64,000 nt of DNA, from assembly GCF_003254395.2 (NCBI RefSeq), contig NC_037650.1, forward strand, positions 4,213,001-4,277,000, given 5' to 3'. Positions within the stretch are counted from its first letter, which is position 1; each line of letters begins with the position of its first letter. The stretch is from Apis mellifera. Lineage: Eukaryota > Arthropoda > Insecta > Hymenoptera > Apidae. The notes under the pieces are model-generated. The model worked only from the letters and a program-made list of their open reading frames with translations, searched no databases and had not been told where the DNA came from. The translations under genes were made by a program, and so were the position numbers. This document shows positions 11,766 to 22,850 of this stretch, piece after piece.

Positions 11766-12126
11766 AATGTTTTCCTTCCGAATTGTCGATTCTCTTTCCG
11801 TTTCGAGACGAGGAACTGATGGTCCAGGCCTGCGAGGATCGAAATATCGAAATAACCGGCTCGTCGCAGCAATCGACGAAGCCGTTTTGCGCCCTGTCGA
11901 ACACAAACTCGGGTTGGGTCGACGTGACCGGGCGGCTACCGGATTTCATCCCTGGCTACACACTCTCTCTCCAATCCACCATATTTCTTAGACCTCCTCC
12001 GTTCTTATACCGCCATTTGATCTGGCCCGCGATAGCCGGAGGAGGAGAAGGCGCAATTCAGCTGGAATATCTTCGTCTCTTCGGGACGTTGGTTCCGAGC
12101 ACCGAGACGAAACCGGGAGAAGAAAA

Positions 12127-12129
<3 letters not shown>

Positions 12130-12159
<30 letters not shown>
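12130..12159 (+). repeat. (GA)n tract
   Basis: A perfect GA run of about fifteen units. Confidence 0.95.
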
Positions 12160-12161
<2 letters not shown>

Positions 12162-13136
12162 GGGGGAAAAACGTTGTAGGTAGGACGAGAACGAGCTGAA
12201 AGAGACGGGAAGGAAAAATCATCCATCCTAACCGACTTCTTCTCCTCCTTACTTCCTTCCTTCGAGAAAGAGGACTCTCTTCCTTTCGTCCATTTTTATT
12301 TTCGGTTTCGACAGATTTCTCGTCAAATAGGTTTTATTTTTTCTTTTTTTCTGTTTCGAGTCTCCTCTTTCGAAATTTTGCCACGCTTCGAATCTTTATT
12401 TTCCCACCCTCCTCCGCTTCCAGTAACGCGGTTTCCTCGAATTCCTCGAACAAACTAGACCGTTTCCTCGACCGTGAAACATTTTCTTAACCGAGATAAA
12501 GAACGCTGGTGTTGGACCAGCTCGCGTAATTATTTTACCTTCCCCCCTCCTTGTCAGGGGTACAAAGATTCGTGGAATTGTTTCGACTTCGTTCCTAACC
12601 CTCCCCTTTCTTTCTCTCTTCTAAAACTAATTCCAATTGTTTTCCTTATCTCGAGACAAATACATATATATATTTCGTGAAATTTTTCCCGAAGAAAAAT
12701 CCTGATCGACGGAAAAAAATAATCTCGAGGGGGGGCGAGATACCTGAATCGAGATCCGTATAGATCATCTTGTATAGATCTACAGCAGGAAATCCTGTAC
12801 GGTCGTATGCGATCGTGCGCATGCGTTAGTTGCGTGATTCTGGGCGAGGCCAGGCCCGCGACCACGCTTAATTCAGTAGGCGGAGGACTGTGACGGAGGT
12901 TGGAGCTTTTCGATCTCTTCTAATCGAAAAAGAGACGGGAGGAAGTGTGGGTAGGTAGGGAATGAAAGAGACAGGGAGAGAGAGAGACGGGCAGGAAAGT
13001 GGGGGGCAGATGGGTTCGCGCGCGCTTGCGTGCCTCCGCTTTTGATTATGCGGCTCCACGATAGGATCTGACACCGGGCCATTTGCATGGCTATCAAGAT
13101 ACCGGCCGTTCAAGGGACACCAATACCAACGGGATC

Positions 13137-13173
13137 GCGCGCGCGTGTGTGTGTATACATATATATATATGCG
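13137..13173 (+). repeat. Compound CG/GT/TA dinucleotide tract
   Basis: A CG run passes into GT, then TA/CA, then TA repeats, all alternating purine-pyrimidine. This is a potential Z-DNA-forming element. Confidence 0.85.
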
Positions 13174-16100
13174 CAACACGCCTGTTTTTCATTCCGAGCC
13201 AAGCTAGTTACACGAATGATCGGTCTTTTCCTTCACAAACACCGTGTCGGAGGAAGTTCTCGTTGCTAACTCGAACAGATGATTGCCCACCCCCTCTCCT
13301 CTTCCTTTATTCCTATCTATTACGTTCTTCAGATTTTCTAGAATCAGTTTCGGAACTTCTTTTCATCGTCGAGAAAGAATCACTCAAGGAGGAGATTTTT
13401 CGTCGATATTTCGAAAGGCCTCTTGGTAAATCCAATTGGATTTTTCGATGTTTGTGACTTTCTTTTTTTTTTAATTCGATTCGATTCTCGAAACGACGAG
13501 AGAAGAAGAGAGCGACGAGGAGGGATAGAGATCGAGATTCCTGGAAATTGTGGAGCGTTGTCGAAAATTTTCGGAGCACGGACGGGAAGGGTTAGAACGC
13601 GCGTGGTCGTGGGGCCGCCGGTCGTGGCCGAGCGATATCGGCGAACGCGGCGGGATGAAAAAGAGGCCGTCACGCACAAAGTGGAATTCCCTGGGTGCTC
13701 ACGTACGTGCGATTAGCATGACAAGTGGAAAGTAATTGTTCGCCGTAGACGACCTGTAGACGAGTTTCAGGCTCGACCCGCCGGACCCCCGTGGCTCCTG
13801 AATCGAAACAAAGTTTCCTTTTCACCGGCCACACGCTCTCTCGGCTCCAATTCCTCTCTCCCCCCACCCGCCACGGTTCATCGTTCCTCAATTAATTCGA
13901 TTATCGTACAGACGCGACACCGCTCCCCTCTGCGGTCAATTAAATTTGCAAATCGGCCCGGAGAGATACGTCGAGATACCGCCGGTTCCGTCCACCGAAT
14001 TATCGTCCACCAACGAAATCGAGATACTCTCTCGCTCGTTAAAGCGAAAAGAGAAGGAAGAAGAAAAAAAATTCTCGCTCGAAAATGATTTCGTCCATGT
14101 CGCGCATGGAGCAACGAGTATTCTCTTTTCTCTCCTTGTTTTTCTTTTTTTTCTCCTCGAAGCAAACCGGCTCGAAAATCGATTACCCAGGTTTATCGAT
14201 TCGAAGACTCGTTCCGGAAGAGACGAGATCGAGAAAAGGGGGAGGAGAGAAGGGAGGAGGAGGGGAGGGTTATACAGCCTAGATTTGATTTCGAATCTGA
14301 GATCATTGTGCCTCCCACTTCCTCGTGGAGGAGAAATAGAGAAAGAGAGAGAGAGAGAGGACCTGCTGGTATTCCTGTGATTTCCATACAGGAAGCTCTG
14401 TAACGAGAAACCACCAGTCCTTCCCCCTTTCTCTTTCTTACTGGCTGCCGCCCCTGTAGCGCGTCTCTCGAGCGCGCCACCCGCTCGAGGCTGCCGGTTC
14501 TCGGTTTGTCCCGGTGTATGATTACCAATTTCAGGTTACCAGGTACAAGCATCGTGCCGACGAGGCGTCAACCTCAGCCTCGTCGCTCGAATGAACTCGA
14601 CCTGAGGGAAGGACCTCGACGGATTCGTGAAAACTTTCCCTCCACTCCACCTCTCCGAGTTGCAGAAAATCAGAGATACAACTTTTCTCGAGAATCGGGA
14701 AAAGAATGCGCGGAATAAAATGAAATGAAATAAAATTTTATATCGTTCTAAACTCAACACTTGAAAAGAAGCGAAAGAAAAAAGAATCTCTCGGTAATTT
14801 TTCGAAAACAATTATTTCGAAAAAATTATTCGAAGATTGAAATTAATCGTCGAGAGAAAAGAACGGGATCAGAGTCTCTCGACCGTGTCTTCGCGCGTAA
14901 AACGGTTTCGTAAAAAGGAGAAATAAAAAAGCTAACACCGAGATAGATTCGTATCGAGAGCGGAAAATCATCAAGAGATCGAGTCCGAGCATCCTCTGCC
15001 AACCAACCCTGACCAGGATCAGGCTCTCTGCGCGGCGACCAGGTGCGCTTCTCCTCTCTCGCCGAGGAGAGAGGCTCGAAGGGGAGGAAGAGATCAGGGT
15101 GTTGACGAGGATAGACCGGGATAGGGCCTCCCCTCGCTTCCCCTCCAACTCGAAAGCGGAGGGGGACTCGAAGGTTGTTAGGGACAGGAGGCTACCTGAG
15201 GTCCTCGCGTAGGACCTTCCCGGTACGAGGTTTGGGCGCCCAACTGTCTGCCCGATCCTTCTTCTGTACGCGTCGGTGGATCGGTGATTTTTTTTCCACC
15301 ATTCGAACGGGTACCTGACCGACCTCCACCACATCCTGCAACTGTCGAATTTCGCCTTTTACGATCTGCGTTACTTTCGTCTCTCGAAAGAAAGAGGAAA
15401 GTGGACGAGCCACCAGTTTCTCTCTCTCTCTCTTCCTTTCTTTTTTTCTCTTTAAAAAGGTTAAATTTCAAATTCAAATCGGAAACGTTTGAATTGATGG
15501 ATTTTTGAGATCGAATTTGAATTTGAAAAAGGGGGGGCAAAGTTGGCCGGCACCAGATTACCATCGAGACGTTAAATATCGAATCGCGCGAGGCTGGCTG
15601 GAAACGCGTGGGCGTGGACCGCGTATAAGTTGCACGTACGCGGCGAGGTGTCGGCAAACACGGTGTACGGATAACCTCCGGGTAAACGTGTAAACTCGGC
15701 TACCGGTGTTACGAAACCAAGCAAGCTCTGAGAATCTCCTCTGTTTCCCGTGTTAATATTTGAACAGAGGTGTTTCGTACTTGCAGTCGGTCGAACCGAG
15801 CCGTGCACGGCTGTGCCGATTCCTCCGCGACAACCAGCGACCAACAGCTCTGGCAAACTCTGCTTTCTTCTCTCCCTTTCTCTCCGCGCGCGATTAGCGA
15901 TGAGACGAATCTTCTCGCGATTCTTCGAAAACGCGACACGAAACGTGCGTACGCCAAAAGCTCGGCTCGTAGATTAAACGAGAATCGTAGTCGCAATCGT
16001 GGAAGAGGAGAGTTTTCCTTTTCTTTCTTTCTTTCTCTTTTTTGGTTTTCAACTCTTTCTTCCGCGATGGATTTTCGAGAGACTGGTAATTGTTCCCGGT

Positions 16101-17578
16101 CCAAAGTCCCGTGGGAAGATAATCCTGACCGTGGAGAGAGAGAGGGAGAGAGAGAGAAAGAGAGAGAGAGAGAAAGGAAAGTTGCTTCTCTGGCTGAAAT
16201 TCTCGGAAGTAGGATTTCTTCTCTGGCACGAGAAGGTTGTAGTTGCGAAGAGGTGTAGCTGGCTCAGCGATTTCACCGTTCATGCTTGCAGGATTTACCA
16301 GCTCCTTTCATTCACCGGCCCCGTTCTACCTCTGTGTCTTTCTGCCCGACCTAATTTTTTTTCCTTTTATTCAAACTTTTTTTTCGTCCCTGACCAAAGT
16401 GAAAACAATTCGATAATACAACCGTCTCGAATTATCGTATCGACAATTATTCAAACTAGAGATACATTGTATCATATTTTTATTATATATATGTATGTAT
16501 TTTCAAAAAGTAGAAAAGGATTTGAAGAGATCGAAATAAAAAATTCAGTCGCGCGTCTATGAATATTTATATTTTAGGGGTGGTGGAATTCGTCAGGAAA
16601 TTTCCACGTGACGCGCGGAGAGATGACGTTGTATCTGGCAGAACGGTTCTCTTCGGTGGCTTTTCTATGAGTCCTTCGTTACGTGGCCACCCGCAACCCC
16701 CTTTTCCAGGGGGCGGGGGATTATTTCCTATTAATATGCATTACGCCGAGGCCGACAAAAGGAGCGAGAGACCGGCCGTGCCACTGTAATGTAAATAAAC
16801 TTAGGCTTCCGGATCTTCTTCCTCGAGGCGGACACGCTTCTTCTTTTGTAATTGCTCCTCCTTTGTCTCTCGGATTAATGCCGAGACCTCGGCCGGCCAC
16901 CAAACATTTTTCACCCACCCCCGTATTCCCCCTACTCCCCCGATAATAATAACAATTGTCCAAATGGTGACCGAGAAACTCCATAGTTCGTTTCCACGAT
17001 ATTATTACGCGTAATAAACTACGTAAAATTGGAATTTTCCGCCGCTTATCGTGGAAACTATGTAGAAACTTTTTCTCGATAAGATATAAAATATCTCGAA
17101 TCTACGTGATTGTTTACTCGTAAACAATTATATTTAATTTCGTTGCACGCTCCTCTTCTTCTCCCTCTTTCCTTTATTTTAAATAATCGGTTCAACGTAT
17201 CGTATCCTGTATCCTATTTTTTTAACCGTTTTCGATCACCCACGAGTTCACCCGCGACGCGATAAAATATTATATACGACGAAATATTTCGCGACGCGAG
17301 TATCGTAACATGCGACTCGCACGACGCACGACGAACTTGTGCCTTGTTAATAAACAAACCCGCGTCTTTGGGCGTGTCGCTTAACGAATAATCTTTCCGA
17401 AATATTTCGTTCGCTCCGAATATAAATAATACGTGCGCTACGTATGTAAATATTGTGTAGCGCTATATTTCGACGCTTGCGTTGTTATCTGTCTTTCTAT
17501 CGACGCGTACGATCGTGTAATAAATTTTTCTCAAATTATAATATATTATAAATTATTAAGACGAAAAAATATCCGTAT
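13174..17578. other. Non-coding block
   Basis: No supported gene. It contains GA tracts (about 14340-14360 and 16133-16173) and a 14-bp palindrome AGCCGTGCACGGCT (15799-15812). From about 16980 the composition turns AT-rich and leads into the tandem repeat. Acceptor-like sites (AG near 14531, 15787, 16291) have no matching donor with a convincing frame. Confidence 0.6.
16133..16173 (+). repeat. (GA)n imperfect tract
   Basis: GA repeats interrupted by GGG and AAA. Homopurine on plus. Confidence 0.9.
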
Positions 17579-18660
17579 ATGATATTATTTTTTTTTTGTA
17601 TAGGCGTTCTAGTGCATCGTATGCATCGTATGCATCGTATGCACAATCATTTGGGATTTTTTTTGTTGTTTTATATTGTTTTATATTATATATATATTTT
17701 TTGTTTGTTTTACTTATTGAAAAATCGTACGAATTCGATTTTTGGCGCAGTCCTCTTTTTTCAGATGGTTTTCATGGATAGATATTCTCTAAAGATGCAT
17801 CATATGCATTTTTCGCTGTTTTATAATTGTATATTTTATTTATCGAAAATTCGTATATATGAATTAAATTTTTATTTGTTTTACTTATCGAAAATTCGTA
17901 CGAATTCGATTTTTGATGCAGTCCCTCTCCTCTTGAATAGATTTTATCGGCAGATATTATAGAAAGATGCGGTGCATCGTATGCACAATCAATTTGGATT
18001 TTCTTTTCTCTCCATTTTTGTAATTGTTTCTTTTACTCATCGAAAATTCATATTAATTCGATTTTCGATGCAGTCCTTCTCTTCTTGCAGACGAATTTCA
18101 TCGAAAGATCATACGAATTTTTCGCTGTTTTTTATAATTGTTTATTTTATTTATCGAAAATTCATATATGAATTGAATTTTTATTTGTTTTACTTATGGA
18201 AAATTCATATGAATTCGATTCATATTCGGTGCAATCTTCCTCCTCTTGCAAACAGATTTCATCAACAGATATTATTAAAAGATGAGGTGCATCGTATGCA
18301 CAATCAATTTGGATTTCCTTTATTCTGTTTTATAATTGTTTCTTTTACTTAACGAAAATTCATATTTTATTAATTCATTATTTATTAATTCGATTTTCAG
18401 TACGAATTTCTTTTCCTTTTATAGACGGATTTCATTCAGCAAATATTACCGAGAGATGCATGCACGATCAATATGGATTTTCTTCTTTTTCTTTGTTTTA
18501 TAATTGTGTTTCTTTTACTTATCGAAAGTACATATAAATTCGATTTTCGTTTGTTTCACTTATCAAGAAGATTCACGTATGAATTCGATTTTTGATCCCT
18601 CTCCACGAGAAATCTTCTCCGTTGGACGGATTTCATCAGCAGATATCCTCGAAAGACGAT
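17579..18660 (+). repeat. Degenerate AT-rich tandem repeat with a persistent open frame
   Basis: Six to seven diverged units are marked by AATTCGAT(T) words near 17732, 17903, 18055, 18212, 18387, 18537 and 18583. Spacing of about 150-175 bp pairs into higher-order units of about 310-370 bp. Recurring modules are a palindromic core (AATTCGTACGAATT or AATTCATATGAATT), a GCAGTCC-like word followed by CTCTTC, ATTTCATC.GCAGATAT, GCATCGTATGCACAATCAAT and TTTTCGCTGTTTTATAATTG. The first unit opens with three 9-nt ATGCATCGT iterations (about 17612-17640). From the ATG at 17579 one plus frame stays open to 18352 with a single internal stop at 17960-17962, giving F/Y/I-rich repeats such as KIRTNSIFDAV. 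It could be a decayed satellite, a mobile-element array or a degraded repetitive coding sequence. I favour non-coding satellite DNA. Confidence 0.6.
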
Positions 18661-18871
18661 GCGCTCCGTCATTTATAAACAAATTCTCGAATCGTGCATC
18701 ATTGTTCCGGCCGCCCCTTCTGAGGCGGGCTTACAAAAGGATCGTAACGCGGATGACAAAGGAGGGAAAAAAGAGAGGCAGAAGTGCTGGAACCGCCGTG
18801 TCGATGAGTGTCATCCTTCTGAATTGATCGGCATTTGAATAAATTCACCTGCACTGGTGGTTCTTGCGTAC

Positions 18872-18902
18872 AGAGAGAAAGAGAGAGAGAGAGAGAGAGA
18901 GG
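18872..18902 (+). repeat. (GA)n tract
   Basis: Nearly pure GA run just downstream of the AT-rich tandem repeat. Confidence 0.9.
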
Positions 18903-20466
18903 ACGTTCGAATCAATTAAGAGAGAGATTTGATTAAGTAGAGTCGATTCCAATCGTCAGATTCGAACGCCTCGTTTCGTTTGGAAACAATATAAATATAC
19001 GCGCGAGATAAATTTTCGACATGCAAACACTTCTCTCAAAGCGAAATGCATGCCTGAGAAAAAAATTTTAATCCAACGTATAAACATCTTAATTTGAAAC
19101 GTTTATTTATCTTTGACATTTTTCGATTCTAAAACAAAAATTATGATATACGAAATTATTTTTGTTCGTTCGAAGCGAAATAAAAATAGAACGAGACACC
19201 ATCGTAATCTCGCTTCTTGAATTTATAACTTAATAATCAATATTTTTAGAATTTCGACTTTTAGAAAATAGATTTTTGCGAAAGATATCCAACATCTCGA
19301 GAGGATATTGCTTTTCACTCGACGAAACGAACAAAATCAAAGAATTAAAGAACGAATACACACGTTTGCAACATCTAACGAAAACGGTAGAGAATTAGAA
19401 ACAAAAAAGAAGAAGAAAAACAATTATTCATTTTTACTGGCTCGTTGGAGGCTGGAAATCGTTGGCTAGCGAACGCTGAGTAACTGAAATCTCAGCATCC
19501 ATCCAGACTAACCTCCCCCTTCGAGCGGGCCAGTGTGGAACCCGTGATGCCCCGCAACGACCCTCCGCCGGTGCGCTCGTTTTTCCCTCCCCTTTTTCAT
19601 CCCCATGTCGGTGACGGGGGGGCTGTGGCTGCAGCTGCAGCCTCGGCCAGGTGTGCTCTCTCGCAATGTTGCCGCAAGGGTGAATTTCTCTTCTCTCGCC
19701 CCGCTCTCACCCCCTCCGCGACTGTTGGAGCACGGCAAGACGCGCGACGAGAGGACCCTCCGATCGTCGAACGGACGATTTCTGCCGTCCAAACATCTCC
19801 CCCCTCCCCTCCCCTCTCCGCAAACGGATTTCCCGATCCGAATTTTTCCCCAGCCTTGATACAGGGGGAATAAATCGATCGAGTAATGTGTTTATGAAAT
19901 TATTTGTTATATAAAAACCTACGAGATTTCTAGAGATAACAAATTGAATTCGATTTCTCGCCTCTCGAAACTTGAACGGAATATTATTCTCTTTCTCTCT
20001 TTTTCTCTCTCTCTCTCTCTCCGCTATACGATTACTCGCGGAACTAGTTGATTCGCTTAATCGTACGCGGTCATAACACGATTATTGAGATTAATGAGAT
20101 TAATAATCGGTTGAATTCATCGCGAGTCATTCAACGACCGTGAAAAACCAGACGGTAAAATCTTATCGGTTCGAAGCTTAAGATAATAAGCCATCGAGGA
20201 CGGAGAAGGAGGAGAGGGCTAGGAGGGAAGAGGGGGTGAGGTAAGGTGAGGCGAAACGAATTTTTAAACGATCTTCTACCGTCGAAGCGATAACCGATTG
20301 AAATATTCGGATCGATGCGATGCGGGCGGATCTCTCGTGGAAACTCGAGGTATATTTTTATTGGGGGCCGTGCGAAACCAGCCGATATAGATAGGAAATT
20401 GCGGAAACGAGAAACCGGCGATATCTCGATAAGAGGTTCGCCGGGCAACGCTCTCATTGCCTCAAT

Positions 20467-20512
20467 TTCCACTTCCACTTCCACTTCCACTTCCACTTCC
20501 ACTTCCACTTCC
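20467..20512 (+). repeat. (TTCCAC)n hexanucleotide array
   Basis: Between seven and eight perfect TTCCAC units. The minus strand reads (GTGGAA)n and therefore contains GGAAGT, the ETS-family core, once per 6 bp. The right end runs into TTCCGG, completing a consensus-like CCGGAAGT on the minus strand. Read as codons, the minus strand would give alternating Val-Glu or Gly-Ser, but no real exon surrounds it. Confidence 0.9.
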
Positions 20513-20590
20513 GGCCGCGATCGCTTTTTCCCATCGGCCGAGCCTAAAAAACACGCGCGCGTCCCATTGTCGCGTGAAACCGTGAAGCAG

Positions 20591-20643
20591 TAAAAAAAAA
20601 AAAAGAAAAAAAAAAAAGAAGGAAAAAAAAGAAAAAAAAAAAA
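20591..20643 (+). repeat. A-rich homopurine tract
   Basis: More than 50 bases of A with scattered G. It ends the CpG-rich stretch that follows the hexamer array. Confidence 0.85.
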
Positions 20644-21172
20644 TGGCCGGATCAGAAACAGGCATATGACATATCGACGATAAATGGAATCGTCATTTAA
20701 AATTATTTCCACGGTTGTAACATTCGTCTCGCGATGTTAAAAATTAATATTTAATTTAAACGATTCATTGATCGGAGCCGTCGAATTATTTCATCCACGA
20801 ACGAACACTTAATTTTCTATTTTTCTATTTTTACCTTTTTCTTCTTCTTCTCTCTCTCTCTCACTCTTATTATCAAGTTACGCAAGTCAGTTACGGATTT
20901 TTCGCACGGATTTTTACGTCGTTCATAGGAAGGGGGGGGATCTCAGGGGCGTACCTAATGGCGACCCTGGCCGAAGTCAACGAGCCGGTACGTTTCATCA
21001 GCGGGTAATCAGTGCGAGCCGGCACTGTCCGCCACTGTCGTCGGTCGCCTAGGTTCCGCACCCTTCCGGTTCCGGTGTTCCGGTAGGCTTGCCTTCTCTC
21101 TCTCTACGCAGGGGAACCCCCGGTTTCCTGTTTTCAGGTGGGATACACGCTCAGCCGAGCGCCGTCACGTTT

Positions 21173-21194
21173 CGGATCCATGGATCCGTGGATC
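21173..21194. repeat. Palindrome with nested BamHI-type words
   Basis: CGGATCCATGGATCCG (21173-21188) is a perfect 16-bp palindrome, and a further TGGATCC follows, giving three GGATCC words in 22 bp. Confidence 0.85.
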
Positions 21195-21430
21195 CTCCTT
21201 CCTCCGCCCGTCCCGCTCCGCTCTTTCGCCCCCCCCCCTCCCCGATCGATCTACGCCCCTGCGGATTCGTTTTCCTTCTTCCTGTTATAATTCATCCCCG
21301 CCGCTATTAGCCCATTTTCCAATTTACCGGACACAATTCCTTCCCAAATTTTCGAAACGGACGCCCTCCTCCGATTTCCAAACATCCTCTTCCTTCTTTT
21401 CTCTTTTCTCTTCTTCTTCCCTCGTGACGA

Positions 21431-21461
21431 ACGAGCCACTCGAAGCGTACGAGTGGCTCGT
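21431..21461. repeat. Perfect 12-bp hairpin with 7-nt loop
   Basis: ACGAGCCACTCG (21431-21442) is the exact reverse complement of CGAGTGGCTCGT (21450-21461), with AAGCGTA as loop. The stem is about two-thirds GC. No U-run follows, so it is not a bacterial-type terminator. It could be a structured RNA element, a cruciform or a dyad protein site. Confidence 0.7.
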
Positions 21462-22819
21462 ACGCGTCCACAATATTGGCCGAGAAAACGATCCTGACGG
21501 GATCGAAGGGTGACGAAAAGGGTACGTTCCCCGAGTGCGAAACTGCTAATGGACTTGGAGCTCGAGGCTGGAACAAAACCCGTCGCCGAAGCCCCGTGAA
21601 ATTGGCCGGCCAGCTACCGCATTAGCGGCTAAACAAGAGAGGGGCCGCCTCTCCTCCCCATTAGAGCTAGAAATGAGCGGAGGCGCTCGTGATTAAAAGG
21701 TCGATTTGTTACACGGGGCCGACGAGTCGCGCGAGTCGAGCAACGAAGGAAGTCGTGTCGTTCTTCCCCACCTTCCACTCCTCGATGCGGAACGACACGA
21801 GGTCGCTTCGTTTCCACTTCGCTTTTATATATCGGGGCTGCCCCCGATTCCGGTCTACTTAATTACTCCCCATGCGTGATTAAAATCGATACGATAACGT
21901 GTACATATGTACACATATATATGTATCTAGTTTCATTGAAAAAAAAGAAAAGAAAGGAAAAATTCATTATCGTCGATCGTATATATAGGGATAGGAGTTG
22001 TGAATGAAGAAAGTAATCGATGCGCGGGCAGTCGGCCATTTTATGAGAAAACCCATGGGCGCACCACCTGCCAAAACGGTTGATCACATGGCGGAGAGCG
22101 ACGTGATTCGCCTGGTCGTTTAATGACGGCGAGGTTGTGGGAACCCGGTCACGGGTGGAGCGAGCACTCCCCTTAAGTACAGTGATTATCTGACTGGGGA
22201 CACGGTACTTGCGTACCACTCGACGATTATTAACATGGATCGATTCGACTCTCTTTCCTGTTGGAAAAAGGAAAGAAAGAAAGAAAAAATGTAGCCGTGG
22301 AAAATCGAGAGAGGCGATGGACATTCTCTCCTCGTGCGTATCGAGGGAAAACGCGTATTCATCTCGAGCTCATATCGTCGATTTCGAATCTCGCGTTGAT
22401 TTCCTTGATATTCTTCAATCCTGAACGAATTGTTATATCATGTTTCACATATAATAATATAAACGCAAAATACACCGAAGATCTGTCGCGAAGAATTTTC
22501 CTTCGAGTCTTTTTCGCGTTTCCCTTCGTTTTTTACTCCTTATTTTTTATTTCTTCCCCCCGGGTTAATGGAAGTAGAGGCGTTTGCCGTTTAGCTGGAT
22601 GAGGCAACCACTCTTCCTGAGTGTAACGATTACGTCGCGAGGAACACGATATTTCAAGTCGACGACTTTTAGCCGGATTGCCGGTAGATCGGTCCTCGAA
22701 TCCTCTTCCCTCCTTCGTTCCTACAATCTCTCTGAAACCCCTGACTCCTCTTTCTCGCGGGGAGACGCGACTCAACCTCCTCGTCCAAATTTAATTTTCT
22801 TCTTTCTCTCTTCGAAATA

Positions 22820-22850
22820 CACGCACATATACACATACACACATATATAT
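22820..22850 (+). repeat. CA/TA alternating tract
   Basis: Mixed CA and TA dinucleotides, alternating purine-pyrimidine. Confidence 0.85.

Larger units (their letters stand above)
9137..13136. other. Non-coding block with many microsatellites
   Basis: No supported gene. GA/CT tracts lie at 9324-9350, 10269-10290, 10651-10677, 11604-11632 and 12130-12159, a GGA run at 9996-10022 and a long TA run at 11729-11762. An acceptor-like CCGATTTTCAG ends at 9444 and opens about 44 codons without a following donor. The GA tracts offer potential GAGA-factor sites. Confidence 0.6.
18661..21172. other. Non-coding block
   Basis: No supported gene. It contains a GA tract (18872-18902), an AT-rich stretch to about 19440, then GC-richer sequence. 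A CT tract lies at about 20000-20031, overlapping donor-like words (GGTGAG/gtaaggtgag) near 20240-20250 without an exon, the TTCCAC array, and an A-rich homopurine run (20591-20643). A 112-codon frame at 19535-19873 starts at GTG-type context and is not supported. Confidence 0.6.

Noticed and set aside
18880..18930. GTTCGAATC word resembling a tRNA T-arm
   Set aside because: No acceptor stem, D-arm or A-box can be placed around it. No other tRNA candidate was found.
20131..20712. 193-codon minus frame with a (VE)n run
   Set aside because: The Val-Glu run is the TTCCAC hexamer array, and the Phe run next to it is the poly-A tract.
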